Source: Proteromonas lacertae (Eukaryota; Sar; Bigyra; Opalinata; Proteromonadidae). From it: a DNA stretch of 64,000 bases. Position numbers and translations under genes: made by a program. How positions within the stretch are numbered: position 1 is the first letter of the stretch; every line of letters starts with the position of its first letter. The stretch covers positions 1-64,000 of the forward strand of contig NGBS01000311.1 of NCBI GenBank assembly GCA_002245135.1, given 5' to 3'. The notes beneath the pieces are model-generated. The model saw nothing but the letters and a program-made list of their open reading frames with translations, searched no databases and was not told the DNA's origin. This document shows, piece after piece, positions 23,364 to 35,564 of this stretch.

Positions 23364-25630
23364 TTATTTAGAACAGCAACATAGTATTGCACATAGTATA
23401 GTTATAAGTACAACCAGTACAATACAACCTAAAATATTCCCTTTTATTACATCTTCTATGAATGATATGTAACTATCATCAGGATTGCATTCTTTTCCAA
23501 TAGAAAATGTTGTAGGAGAATTAACTCCACCTTTTCTGCTTATTGTGAATATTACATCAATTGTTACATATCCTTGTCTTCTACATTTGAAATTCAAAAT
23601 TAATGTTTTTGTATTTCCTGTTAATTCAGTTCCATTAAATATTGATCCGCTTAGTTTCACTTCACATATTTTTTTATTACTTACTTTAATTTTTGGTTTT
23701 ACTATTATTTCTAATTTAGTTTTTCTACTTCCTTATATTAAAAAAAAGGAATTAAAATAGAAACAAAATTTATAGAAAATATAAATAAAAAAGATATAAC
23801 AAAATAATATTCTGCAGTATTATGTGAAGAATCAATTAATTTTTCATAATCACGAGTAACATAGCCATTATCAATCACATCACCTGTTATACTACATTCA
23901 TGATTGCTTTTATAACTATTGTAATAATAGTAGAAACTTTGAAAAAATAGAGTTAAAACAACTAGAGAAAAATATAAAAAGTAAAAAAATGATATATCAT
24001 ATCCTGTTCTTACAGAATATGAATATATAATCTCTTTACATATCTTCAGCCAACTAAATGCAAATGAGGTATCTTCAACTAATATCTCTATCATTATACC
24101 ATATTCACCTTCTGCTATACATTTGTATTTCACTTCCATAATTATTTTACCACTTTCCTTGTTTATTGTAATTTTATCTTCATCTTCATATCCAACAAGA
24201 CTTATTTCAGCAAAAAACTCACTTAACTTTGAAGCATCACTAAACACTTTTGGATAATTAATTACTAGTTTTCTATCTTCTTCATTTTCTATGTAAAATT
24301 TTGAAGTTAATTCAGCCCAATGTACTTTTACTAAATCACTTCCTGGTAAATAGACTGCAGAAGTTTTACCTTTTTTAACAACATAAGTGTTTGAAGATGT
24401 TGATGTATAAATACTGGGTGTTATTGTGATTGGATATTCATTAGATGAAATGGAACATTCTTTATTGTATTCAAATATGAATTTTGGTAAAGATGTTACA
24501 TTTTTATTATTTGTATAGAGAATATCAAATGAGGCTTTTACATGGTTTATACCTTTTTCTTTGCATTGATGACAAATAATAAACTTTATTGATTCTTTTT
24601 CATCCCATATATCCTTTATGTCTTCTCCTATACTAATTAATCCTAACGATTTACTCAAGATCGAAATGTCAATTCCTTCTCCTTCTACTGTTGGGTATGT
24701 AATATTTATCATTCCATTTTCACTCTATATATATAATTTTATATCATTAATATACAATAAAATGAAGAACCAAACATTGTTGATTTCTTCCAATTGCAAC
24801 TGTATTGTGATTATTTCCAGAATATGCAGAGTTAACAACACCACCACTAATAATTACATGCTGAGATACTATATTACTATCATCTACTAATACATTAAAA
24901 CCTGGAATTGGCGGAGTTTTATAATCTTTAATAAATGAAAAATGTAATTCAATATATTTATAATTGTAGTAGCAAAATATATTGACTTTATATCTCTTTG
25001 ATTCTCCTGAGAAGATTATTTTTATTGATGTAGAACTATCATCTAATCTAATATTATTATCATAATCTTCCTCTAGATTACAATGCCTTATATTAGGTGA
25101 AATTTTACCACTTGGTATAATGTATGTGATTGGACCAACATTGTCTACATATAAATTATCGTTAAATGGATTAAAATTAGGATTTATAAATCCTTGATTG
25201 CTTATTAATTTATCATCAGCTTTTTCATTCTATGTATTTTTATATAATATCATTTATTTATACTATATATAGATTAACACCTTTCATCGTATTATTACAT
25301 AGTTTTGTAAAGTAGATATCAAAATTTATACTGTTATCATTTTTAATTCTAATTGATATTGATACTTTCACATTTGCCTTACCTATTTTATAACACCCAA
25401 AATGAATTTTAAAATCACCATCAAATACATCTTCTGATTCATAATCTATTATTGTATTACTTGCAAATGGCAAAACAACATCATTTACAGTTTTTGAACC
25501 AATAGAATATGGTAGTGCGGTTATATTTACTGTAAAAATGAATGAAGGAATTGTAAATTTTTTAATATCTGATATTCAAAATGATATATAGGCTTTAGAT
25601 ACCTTGGAAATTCATAAAAACATTTCATAT
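23364..25630 (-). CDS. Membrane protein with repeated Cys-framed ectodomains, unrecognised family
   Basis: This is a multi-exon minus-strand gene whose exons are only partly resolved. Several segments share the pattern F.C...G...V.(V/I).I......F...K.C: FGCYKIGKANVKVSISI...FTKLC (about 25,400), ICHQCKEKGINHVKASFDI...YNKEC (about 24,550), YKCIAEGEYGIMIEI...KICKE (about 24,120) and FKCRRQGYVTIDVIF...IGKEC (about 23,580). The C terminus is a transmembrane helix (ILGCIVLVVLITILCAILCCC) and a two-residue tail. Clear introns are GTATAA...CATAG near 25,225-25,260 and GTATAT...ATAG near 24,725-24,755. A hydrophobic stretch at 23,950-24,010 may be an intron, and the join near 23,700-23,760 is uncertain. 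The 5' end near 25,630 is a guess. Confidence 0.55.
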
Positions 25631-26551
25631 AATCTGATTTATCTCCCACTATATTGTTCTTAATATAAGGGTGGTTAAAATGGCTTTTTAGAGATTAATT
25701 AAGAAGTATACTTTACAATAACTCCATTTTTTACTATATCATGTTTTCTGTTTACTTTACAATGCATATTCATTTTTGTAGAAGCCTATGTGGCACTATT
25801 AGAACAGAATATTTACTAAATCATGTATAAAAGTTTTTAATGATCTAGCTAAAACCATGAGATGAATATTAAGTAGAAATAAAGTCAGGATAGCTTTAAA
25901 ACAAGATTTAATCATTACAAAAATTGTTTAAACATTGTTTAAACATTTATATTTCTTATTTTAGAGAGATATTTCTTTATTACTACATAGTTCAATCCTA
26001 TTAAATACATTTATCATATTTTTATGTAGAATTACCAACGCTAAAGTGTAAATTTCACAATACTTGACTAATATTTGTATTTAAATGATAGCATGGAATA
26101 AAAAGGATAGTAACACACATTTCGTTCATTCAATACTTTTAATACCAACAACACAGCATATAATCTCGTTTTTAACTATTCAACTACTGGTTAGTAAGAA
26201 TAAACATAAATATGAATTGCGACACACTTCATAAATTATATAAATATCACTTTAAAGAATAAATATAAACAATACATTCTTTAAAAAGAAAATTAAAAAA
26301 TGTGGGTATGTTTTCAGAATCTTCTAAAAATGTCCTATAAAACTTACGTCAATATATCTAGACGATAATATTGAAAAGTTATAACAAAAACTCAGAAAAA
26401 AATATGTAGTATAACACATTCATTAATTATTATGCCCAAGTTGGAAAAAATTACTTTCTATTTAGATAAAAAGGATATTGATGTTTATATGAAAACAGAT
26501 AATATATTAAACACACACACAAAACATTCAATATATAATGCAATTATTAAT
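25631..26551. other. Gene-poor intergenic region
   Basis: About 920 bp of AT-rich sequence with no coding potential that I can see. It contains a tandem 11-bp direct repeat, ATTGTTTAAAC twice, at 25923-25944, and a few A-runs. Confidence 0.5.
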
Positions 26552-29500
26552 CTATCCTTTACGACGACTTAGCCTCCAAGAATCTGCTGCATGGAATTTA
26601 TCATAGAGAGGTTCTAATTTCAGTTCTTTTCTTCTTCTCTTCAGTTCTTCTTCACTGCACTGTTTATAAAAATTAGGTGCTTGTTTAACCAACCACTGTG
26701 GTTTTATTTCCATAATATTCTTCATGTATTCTCTTGATGTCAAGGTAATTTCATGATATAATACCCATTCAGGAGCTCTCTGGAATAATGAACTAGATGG
26801 ATGAATGTAAATTGGTGCTTTATCTGTTAATCTTTCATAACCATCGTGAGAACTATTTCTTTTACCTACATTCTTAAAATAACCACCAACTAGACATTCT
26901 TGGATTTTACTATTATCTCTACAACTAATTACATCTAAATGATATTGATCCAAAATCTTCATCAACTGTTTTCTAGTTTCTTTCGCTCTTTGCAAATGTC
27001 GAGCATTCAAATAATTTTTTGTACACCATTGTGACGATTCTCCATTCTTTTCCCATTCTCTATAAACACATAATAATGTAAAATGATCACCTTCAGGCAT
27101 CATAAACTGTTTATGGCAATTATCAGCTTGTTCCTGTTTATCTCTTGGTCTATAAAACACATTTTCACCTGCTAACAGAGACACAATTGTTAAAATTTCA
27201 TCACTACATCCTTCTTCAGCTGATTTTATCAATACTTTTGACAGTGATGGATCTACTGGGAATTGTGCCATTTGTCTACCAAGAGGAGTAATAAATCCAT
27301 CTTTATCTAACGCATTTAATTCCCACAAGTGTTGTAAAGCTGATATTAATGTCTGCCTTGGTGGAGGATCCATAAATTCAAAGTTAATAATATCATGAAT
27401 ACCCATTGCTTTTAATTGTAATGCAACTGTACCAAGATTGGCTCTTTGTATTTCAGGAATTGTATTTGATAACATCTCATTCTTAAAAGCTGATTCTGTA
27501 TAGAGTCTAAAACACTTACCTGGACCTGTACGACCTGCTCTTCCAGCCCTTTGCTTGGCCGAAGCTTGAGAGATTGGAACTGGAATAAGACTATCCATTC
27601 CAGTCTTTGGATTGTATGCTTTTTGTTTACAAAATCCAGGATCTATTACATAATAAATTCCATCAATGGTTAAAGAAGCTTCTGCTATATTAGTGGCTAT
27701 AACACACTTTCTTTTACCTTTTGGTGTTGGTTGGAATACTTGTTCCTGTAATTCTGGCGGTAATGCTGCATATATTGGAATAATAATTAATTCAGGTAAT
27801 TCATCTTTAAACTCTTTCATTCTTTTATCTAATATTTCACAAGCTGTATCAATCTCTTCTTTACCTGTTAAAAACAATAAAATATCTCCAGCTGGTTCTG
27901 AAGTATGAATTCTAAAAACAGTATTGATAGAAGCGGTTAAATAATCTTCAACTGGTTCTTCAACATAACTAACATCCACATGAAATGTTCTACCAGGAAT
28001 AGTAAAAATTGCACATTTATCAAAATATATTGAAAACTTATTCGCATCTAAAGTAGCAGAAGTGACAATAATTCTTAAGTCTTTTCTTCGTTTAGATAAC
28101 TGTTTTACTAATGAGAATAATACATCTGTATTGATAGTTCTTTCATGAGCTTCATCCAAGATAATTACACTATATCTCTTCAAATCATGATCCATTAAAT
28201 ACTCTCTTAATAACATACCATCTGTCATATATTTAATTATTGTCTCTCTACTAGATCTATCATCAAATCGAATAGTATAACCAACTTCTTTACCTAATTT
28301 ACATCCAAATTCTTCACTTACTCTTTTAGCGACGCTTGTGGCTGCTACTCTTCGAGGTTGAGTACAGCCTATACAGCCATGACCAGTAAAACCAGCATTA
28401 TGTAAATATTGAGTCATTTGAGTTGTTTTACCACTTCCTGTTTCTCCAATAACTACTAATATTTGATTAGCTTTGACTGCTTCAATAAATGCATCTTTTA
28501 GTTTATAAATTGGTAAATCTTTTCTTGATTCTTCTATTGTCTTTTTCTTCTGTAATTGAGGTATATATTTTCTTACTGGAGCTCTAAATACTTGATCAGC
28601 TGTCATCATCTCTTCATCTTCATCATCTAACACTTCTTTTCCTTCTTTTCTTGCTTTCTGAGCTTCTCTTAATTGCTTTCTTTTCTTTGCTAAAGCTGAT
28701 TGATTTGTAGCTGCTCGTTGTAATGTTCCATCTGGATTCTTAACAATTCTAATTGGAGATAATTCAATACTTTTTGAGGTTTGGCCTGTTAAGAATACTG
28801 GTTCAGTATCGTTTAATTGTACATCAAATTCCGTTTCTTCTTCTGGTACTTCCAAGTCTAAACCACCTTCATCTGGATCATAATCAGGTAAATCTTCAAT
28901 TTTCATTGCTCCAGAAGCAATTAGTTGTTTATATTCGAATAATTCATAATCTGTCAATTTCTTCTTTGGCTTTGATTTTGAGATTGGTTTTCTGTTATTA
29001 TTTTGATTTATATTTGATTTATTATTATTATTGTTATTATTATCATTATAATTACGTTTTGGAGCAGATGGATTGTATAATTCTGATCGATCTTCAGTGT
29101 TTCTTTTATTTCTACTTCTACTTCTGCTTCTGCTTTTAGTTCTTTTATTTTCATTTTCACTATCACTATTATTGTGATGATGATGATGATGGTGATGGTG
29201 GTGGTGATGATGTTTCGATTTTGAACGATCTGAGCTAGATGAATGATTTCTAGAATCTTTACGATTCTTATTTGCATTTCTTGGTGGTGATGGATTGGAA
29301 TATTCTTTTATTTTATTTGATTTGGAAGAAGTAGAAGATAATGCTAGATTCTGTTTTGAATTTGGGTTTAGCATTTTTTGGATTATTCCAACTAAATTTT
29401 CACAAAATGCAACAGTAAAACCACATTGAGGATCTAATTCCATCAATTTATTGTATAATTTATCTGCATCATAGTTGTTTTCTTTGGTAAGCTCAATTAA

Positions 29501-29643
29501 AAACTATTCAAATAATAATAAATACAATAAATATATAAAAATACTTCTGCCAAGTCTTGGTCGGATGGTATATGATGATTTTCCAATTCTTTGCATAATA
29601 TAGAAATAAGTGAAAGTTTTTGTAATTCTGCTAAAGCTTCCAT
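26552..29643 (-). CDS. DHX8: DEAH-box spliceosomal RNA helicase DHX8/Prp22-like
   Basis: Exons 29643-29545 and 29503-26552, split by a 41-nt intron, give about 1,016 residues. The N-terminal helix bundle (LSLISILCKELENH...DQDLAEF) matches DHX8. An RS-rich linker with 13 consecutive His follows, then SPIRIVKNPDGTLQRAA. The helicase core has GETGSGKTTQ, TQPRRVAA, DEAH, VTSATLD, FLTGKEEIDTACEIL and QRAGRAGRTGPGKCFRLY, followed by HA2 and OB-fold regions through LEPLYDKFHAADSWRLSRRKG. Prp22 releases mRNA from the spliceosome and proofreads splicing, which fits an intron-rich genome. The S1 domain found between the RS and helicase regions in human DHX8 and yeast Prp22 is not visible. Prp16 and Prp2 are less likely given the N and C termini. 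Confidence 0.93.
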
Positions 29644-29737
29644 TAATGAAATAAACAAAAATGAAAAATATTTTCAAACACCCTTTTCATTATTTTGAAA
29701 CACCAATTTAGTATTTTTTTAAAATTAAAATATTTGT

Positions 29738-30334
29738 ATGGCTGCATACTTAGAACAAAAAACTCTAGAAGAATTGGAGAAAGGAAGAAGTGGAAAGATA
29801 AAAAATCTTAATAAATTATTCAAAGTAGTTCAAGAGCTGGTAGATTCTTCACAGATGAAGGAAGAAAAGATCACACGGCTTAGAAAGAATTTACAAAAAT
29901 CTTTATCAGAACTGAATACTCTTATGAAACAAAAGGAGCAACTTATAAAAGCTAAATCACAAAAGACTGATGGCTTGGACAGTTCACCTGTGATAGTTCC
30001 TGTAGAACCCAAATCTATACCTGTAACAAGTGGAATTAAGTCTCCTCCAGTTGAAATTAGTGATATGCCAATTACTTTAACAACTAATATAACAAACAGG
30101 GTGTCAAAAGTGTCAGTAACATCCTCTAAATCCTCTAAAGCTGTTATAAATCTAAAATCTTGTAGTAAATGTAATAGTAAGTTTTCAATTCAGAAAATAA
30201 AAATAGTATGTACAAAATGTAAGAAACCATACTGTTCAGAGTGTTGGAAGAAAGTAATAGCTGAAAATAAAGGTAAGAACACAGCTAGTAAGGTCTGTGG
30301 AATATGCCAAGCAAAAAAAGATAAAATGTTGTAA
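29738..30334 (+). CDS. Coiled-coil protein with C-terminal FYVE-like zinc finger
   Basis: A single exon of 198 residues. Residues 1-75 are a charged coiled coil, 76-140 a Ser/Pro/Thr linker, and the last 55 hold eight cysteines as four CxxC-type pairs (CSKCNSKF, CTKCKKPYCSECW, CGICQ). The pattern resembles FYVE-related or FYVE/PHD-like zinc fingers, but the basic RRHHCR motif that binds PI3P is absent, so a lipid-binding role is not supported. The start is 94 bp from the divergent DHX8 start. No specific orthologue is recognised. Confidence 0.7.
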   Translation: MAAYLEQKTLEELEKGRSGKIKNLNKLFKVVQELVDSSQMKEEKITRLRKNLQKSLSELNTLMKQKEQLIKAKSQKTDGLDSSPVIVPVEPKSIPVTSGIKSPPVEISDMPITLTTNITNRVSKVSVTSSKSSKAVINLKSCSKCNSKFSIQKIKIVCTKCKKPYCSECWKKVIAENKGKNTASKVCGICQAKKDKML

Positions 30335-30366
30335 ATAAAAATTCAATAAATATAGTTTACTGTTAT

Positions 30367-30814
30367 TTATTTATATAACCCTTTTTGTTTGCTCTCTTTT
30401 GTCTCTCTCATCATTTGTATGAATATATCAAATTCCATAATACCTGCCATTAATTGCCCAAACTGTGATTCTTTACTGTTAATATCAGCTCGATTAGTCT
30501 ATTATTCAATAATACTGGTTTATACTTTAGAAATAATCTCGTAAAATTGTTGAACTGATGATCCTTTTGATTCAATAAAAGCAGTTACTTTATCTTCAAA
30601 CACTTTTTGATACTCTTCATGCAATTTGGAATATCTTTTTAATAACACAAATAAATATACTGGAATTTGTTTTCATCAGTTTTTAAGTCAATACCATCAC
30701 AATTCTTAACAGCCCAATCTTCCAATGTATTAAAAAGCTCGTCATCTTCAAAGAAGTATTTTTCAACCTAAAATAACATCAATCTAACAATACCTCTGCT
30801 ACAATATCACTCAT
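30367..30814 (-). CDS. BART-domain protein (ARL2BP / CFAP36-like)
   Basis: Four small exons read from ATG 30814 to TAA 30367 and give about 119 residues. Introns fall after AEV-coding (about 30,768-30,793), after KFQ (ending AAG, about 30,635-30,660) and near 30,500-30,526. The protein MSDIVAEVEKYFFEDDELF, followed by W...NC..ID...NKFQYSKLHEEYQKVFEDKV and SVQQFYEII, follows the BART helical domain of ARL2BP and CFAP36, which bind ARL2/ARL3-type GTPases at centrosomes and cilia. Only the domain is present, with a short Lys-rich tail. It starts 62 bp from the divergent mL43 gene. Which of the two families it belongs to cannot be decided by eye. Confidence 0.72.
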
Positions 30815-30876
30815 TTTCAAAAATAAAAATAAAGATTTCAAGCCAAGTGTCAAGCTTAGTTATTGAATTTTGTGGA

Positions 30877-31324
30877 ATGTGCACTCGTGGCGTTTGGCAA
30901 TTAGAAAAATTAGTTTTCAGATATTGTGAACATGGCGGTAGTAGTCAAGGGATGAGGTATTTGTTATGTTATATTTTCTTTTTAGGGAATGGATGCGTTC
31001 TAATCTAAAAGAATTTGCGCAACAAAATCCACAAATTAGATGTGAAGCAATGAAATTGCCAAACAGACATCCTATCATTATAGCTAAATATAGTAAAAAT
31101 TCTATATATTTATGTGAATAGAACAAGGTGATCCAGTCCAAACATGTGTGAAGAACATGCAACCTGATGAAATTACAGAACATGTTATGAGATTAAGAAA
31201 TCAAGCTAGAGGTATATCTGGATCATTTAGCCAACAAATTTATACACAAAAAGCAAGTATTCAAGGATTATGGAGAGATGATATGATAATAAATCCTCCT
31301 CAAGTTGAAGAAATTCAACTATAA
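30877..31324 (+). CDS. MRPL43: Mitochondrial large-subunit ribosomal protein mL43
   Basis: Three exons (30877-30956, 30986-31092, 31122-31324) with 29-nt introns encode about 129 residues. The fold markers of mL43 are in order: LEKLVFRYCEHGGSSQGMR (the GGSSRG turn), EFAQQNPQIRC, a PNRHPIIIAKY strand, and near the C terminus ASIQGLW, the counterpart of the SIQG.W motif. It belongs to the thioredoxin-like L51/S25/B8 superfamily, which also holds complex I NDUFA2; the SIQG.W ending favours mL43. The protein implies a translating mitochondrial genome. The start ATG was chosen because the conserved region begins within ten codons of it. Confidence 0.85.
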
Positions 31325-31519
31325 TTGCTAATTTTTTCTGAATATTTATATGAAATTTCATAGATTTTTTTGTATAATCCATTTTAATCATAAATGAGCA
31401 TCTATATAGCGAGTAAAATGAAAATGAATTTTATTGGCGGGAAAGTATTAATTCAAACGCAAATCAAGCTTTTTTGAATTTGAATTTGAAGATCAAATAT
31501 TTCATTGAATTCGTTGAAA

Positions 31520-33635
31520 ATGAGCTTAGAAATATTTCAGAAATTTTATGATAGCACTAATCTCATAATTGACCAACTTTCAATCTTGAAAGCAAACCAT
31601 TGTGAAGATTCAGCTGAAAGTATATCATACAATTTACTATACTCTATTAACATCTATAGAAGAGCAAAGAGCATGCCTTGGTGCAATAAAGAAAATATGT
31701 GAAGACGTTCATGCACAAAGAGAGGAATGTATCATTCACTTCGACACAATATGTGCAGAAGCACTAACATTACCCATTAATAAAGGTATTGAATGTATTT
31801 AATATTATTATAGAGCTATTTGAGTCAATTAAAACTCTAGAATCAGTCCGTAAGTTTCTATTTGATAAATTAAAGAAGTATTCATTCCATATATATTATT
31901 CTTTAGCTCTTCATTCAATAATTTCAATGATTCCAACCTAATCAAAGTCGAAAATGCGATTATAATGAAATGTTCAAAATCTGTTGAATCAATCACACCT
32001 TCCACCTCAACAACGACATCAAAACCAATAAAACCAACAATAGAAGAAGAAAAACAACAACAACCAACATTATATAGTACATTTAAGAATGAACATATTG
32101 AACTATCTCCTATTCAAGAAATATCATCAACTGACAGTAATAATACATCATCATCACCTGTATTATTATCTACCCAACAACCACAACAACAGCAACAGAA
32201 GGAGGAGGAAGAGGAGAATAATAATAATGAAGAAGATGATGATGTTGGAGGATTATCACCAATATTAAAATCAGAGAATGAAGTGAATGAAATAGATGCA
32301 GAAAGTGAATTCTTATTAATAGATAATGATAACGACAAAGTATCTATACCAATAATAGAAGCAGCAGAACAATCAAGTGCAACTACAGTAATAGAATCAA
32401 ATATACCACCACCACCACCTGAACGTGAAGATGATAATGAGATGAATGTATTACCACCACCACAACAACAACAACAACGTATTAAAGTCCCAATACAATT
32501 CAACTCTCCTGATAATAGAGATTGTAATAAACCAATGAAAATCATTCACAAATCATCACCTTCTCCTTTAAGACAGTTTAAACCAAAAATAATGTCAGCT
32601 GAATTACAAAGAATGTATGAAATAATAAATAATAATAATAATATTGATCCGTTACAAAGATATGAAGTAGCTACATTAGATACATCTTCCATATTAGATT
32701 CATCATCGCCACTTATTAACCAAGCTAATAATAATAATAATTCATCAATATTAGTGAATGAATCTAATAATATTAATAATGATGATAATATAGTGAATAT
32801 ATCATCATCAACTACTACTACATCTAATAATGAAGATTCATTAACTAAATCATTCTTACAATATAGTAAAAATGAATTACAGGAAGAAGAACACAATAGT
32901 CCTGATAGTTCATTTGATAATGATGTTACACCATCACGTCAATTATTATTCAATGAAAGTCCATCTAAATCCAATATATCTATTGATTATAATAACATAA
33001 CTGTTAATGATGTTGAAAAGATCAATAATATTGGAGAATCCATTCATCAAAGTGAAGAATATATGAAATATATTCATAATCTCACTAAAGACATAAATAA
33101 AGAAAATAAAACTCCAATTAAAGACAAAAGACATTTATTAAAAAAGAGATCCTTTACACCACAACCAACTGTATTTCATCCTACTACTATTACTCCAAAG
33201 AAAGAAGTTAAATCTGCAGAAAGATCTAGAAGTTTAAGAAAAACTGAATCTCCAATCAAATCCCCTAATAAAACAAAGAAATTTTCACCAACGAAAACAT
33301 TATTTCAATCTCCAAGACCACATCCTAGTTTTATATCACCTGATAAAACAAAGACTCAACAACAGAAAAGAAGAGAATGTCAAGATCTTATTAAAGAGAT
33401 TAATAATCAATTAGAAGTGTGGGAACAAAAAGTACCACGAGATTTACTAGCTCAAAAGTGGATTAAGTCAGTGATGAAAAGAATGGAGGAGTTTAAAGAG
33501 GATATTAGTATTCCTAGAGGATTTTTGACTCAAATGAGAGATTTGACTGATAGATTGACAATTAAGAAGGTTAAAATACCTACAACACCAAATAATAATA
33601 AGAAATTATCGAAAATTACTGAAGTTAGTGCTTAG
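31520..33635 (+). CDS. Large low-complexity protein with S/T-P sites, unrecognised
   Basis: ATG 31520 opens a short helical N-terminal region (IFQKFYDSTNLIIDQLSILK, then EKEQRACLGAIKKICEDVHA) spread over small exons, with introns at 31620-31659, about 31,785-31,814 and one near 31,850-31,875 that ends AAG. The long last exon (through 33635) is rich in Gln, Asn, Ser and acidic runs and has many SP or TP sites (SPLRQFKPK, TPSRQLL, SPIKSPNKTK), some in basic context typical of cyclin-dependent kinase targets. The C terminus is helical (RRECQDLIKEINNQLEVWEQ, then WIKSVMKRMEEF). A microtubule or cell-division role is possible but is only inference. The start of the long exon is uncertain by some codons. 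Confidence 0.65.
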
Positions 33636-33737
33636 AATATATATTATCCATATTTTTAATATAAACTCTGTTGATTATTGTGATTTTGAAAAAAATAAAC
33701 AAAAATACAGTCTGTTATAAACATTCAACATATTCAT

Positions 33738-34928
33738 TTAAAAAGATAATCTGATTTTTCTTCTTGGATCCATCATTTGGTTGATAGCTTTACCAACAAC
33801 ATTCAAATTAAAATCAATCACTCCTTTCTTTCTAAAATTATCTTCTTGTATCACAGCTACTATCGATAGTTGTTGTGTAATTTGATAAACATACAATATC
33901 TGTTCTTTATAAATTGCACTTTTTATCTTAACAATAGCTTGTGATAATTCTTTATTATCTTTTGCTACAAAATCAGCTTCATGAATAAATTGGAATAATT
34001 GTGAAGCAAAATGAAGGAATGTTTTATCTACAGGACTACCATCAGTAGCTAATACTAATTTAGTATGAATATCATATAATAAAGCTCTTTCAATATTTGA
34101 ATTCTATAAAAAATAAAAATAAAATTATAAAAATATTTATTAAAAAAAAAGATAATAATACTGTTATTAAAGAGTTTAATAATTGTTCTAAAAATGGAAT
34201 TTCTTTTCCTTTCTTATGCACAATTGAACTCATCACTTCCCACAATGAATAATCATATATTGATGTTAAATGAACTGTTACTGGTATTGATATATTATTC
34301 TCTTTTAATCGCTGTGATACTGTTGAATGTAGTAATCTTTGAACTTCCATTCTATTTGGATCATCTTTATCATTGTCTACTTGGTGTAATAGTATATCCA
34401 ATGTGAGACTTTTATTGTATTTATAAGCTGTATGTAGAAGTGAAAATAAGTAATCTATTGCTTCATCTTTTTCAGCACTCTATTACATATATGATGAAAA
34501 ATAGAATTATTTTATACATTTACATCTATCACATAAACTATAGAATTGTGTGCTCTGAAGAATTTTTGTGCATCTTTGGCATTTCTGTCGAATTGCTTTG
34601 GATCGTAGTTACCAGGTATTTCACATACAGGAAAATGTAATAATGGACATTGAGAAAAGAAATAAGGTTCAATCGTTGTCGTAGACTCTTCAAAACAGTT
34701 TCATAAGCGATTTTGCCATAGAACAATACTTTTTGAATACTTGTTTTACCTGCTCTTAAAGGTCCAGCAAATAATAATCCAGGTCGTTTTTGTGCTTCAC
34801 TATAAACACAACATAAGAGAAACTAACTAAATACAAGTTTACTGGATAAGCAGAATCAGTATCAGTGTCTACAAATAATAATCGTAACAAAATATACCAG
34901 AAATAATTCGCTCGTATACGTCAGCCAT
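33738..34928 (-). CDS. Rag GTPase, RagC/D (Gtr2) type
   Basis: Rag C/D GTPases form heterodimers with RagA/B and recruit TORC1 to lysosomes in response to amino acids. The start MADVYERII at 34928 leads over two small introns to the P-loop GPLRAGKTSIQKVLF, then CEIPGNYD in the place of the switch-II WDFPG, SIVYVIDVN, LLHQVD, LTSIYDYSLWEVMSSIVHK, and the C-terminal roadblock-like domain ATDGSPVDKTF through GVIDFNLNVVGKAINQM. TAA is at 33738-33740. One base is missing at a T-run near 34,688 (VLFYGKIAYETV, then the frame changes), while both sides are well conserved, so a consensus error is likely. The start is 60 bp from a small divergent gene. Confidence 0.85.
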
Positions 34929-34988
34929 CAGAAATTAACAAAAATGACAAGAAAGCTTGAGTAATGTCAAATTTGAAAGAAGAAAAAA

Positions 34989-35268
34989 ATGAAAACTATC
35001 TTCTATTTGTTAGGTGGTATTGGAATCGGAGCAATATATGGATTATATTATGAGTATAGAGATGATCCACTTCAAGCAAAGTTCTTCTGTGATACTCCTT
35101 ATCAAGTTAATAGTTTAGTATAGATTTTTCATTATAAATTATAGTATGAATCTTATAAACGAAAGAGAGATCTTGTAAGAAAATATTTTCCTCAAAAAGT
35201 ATTTTTATTATTTAATTCTGTTAATTTAGAATACTAAACCACAAACACCAGTAGATGTAGATGATTGA
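34989..35268 (+). CDS. Small single-pass membrane protein, unrecognised
   Basis: Three exons (34989-35117, 35145-35198, 35230-35268) with introns of 27 and 31 nt give about 73 residues. An N-terminal hydrophobic segment, MKTIFYLLGGIGIGAIYGLY, is followed by a charged tail (YESYKRKRDLVRKYFPQ) and TGA. Small proteins of this shape are common in mitochondrial inner-membrane complexes, but I do not recognise a family. The splice sites fit the rule for this genome, which supports a real gene. It is divergent from RagC. Confidence 0.55.
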
Positions 35269-35564
35269 GCATAGTTTAGTCGTTTTTATTTATATAGATG
35301 TAATTTTATGTATGGGATAGAATTATACAGATTTTAATCATCATAATTAGTGTATATTACTCCTAAAATCCTAAAGTGTAGCACGTATATAGACGTTTTA
35401 GTTTAGTTTCATGTCTGAATATCTTACAGTGTGGGACAATATTCGGATTTATTCATAATAAAAATGACCAATCAAAACTGTTTTAAAAATACATCAATTT
35501 TCGTTAATTATTTAAAAGATCAAGAAGTTTAAACAATTTTAATATAATTTTATATAGATTTATC
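35269..35564. other. Intergenic, nothing seen
   Basis: About 300 bp of AT-rich sequence upstream of the MAP kinase. It probably holds its promoter; no motif stands out. Confidence 0.4.

Noticed and set aside
25923-25944. CRISPR-like or transposon end at a tandem 11-bp repeat
   Set aside because: Only two adjacent copies, no spacers, inverted partner or flanking duplication.
30877-31324. Complex I subunit NDUFA2 instead of mL43
   Set aside because: Both share the thioredoxin-like fold and an N-terminal GGSS-type turn, but the C-terminal SIQG.W block is specific to mL43.
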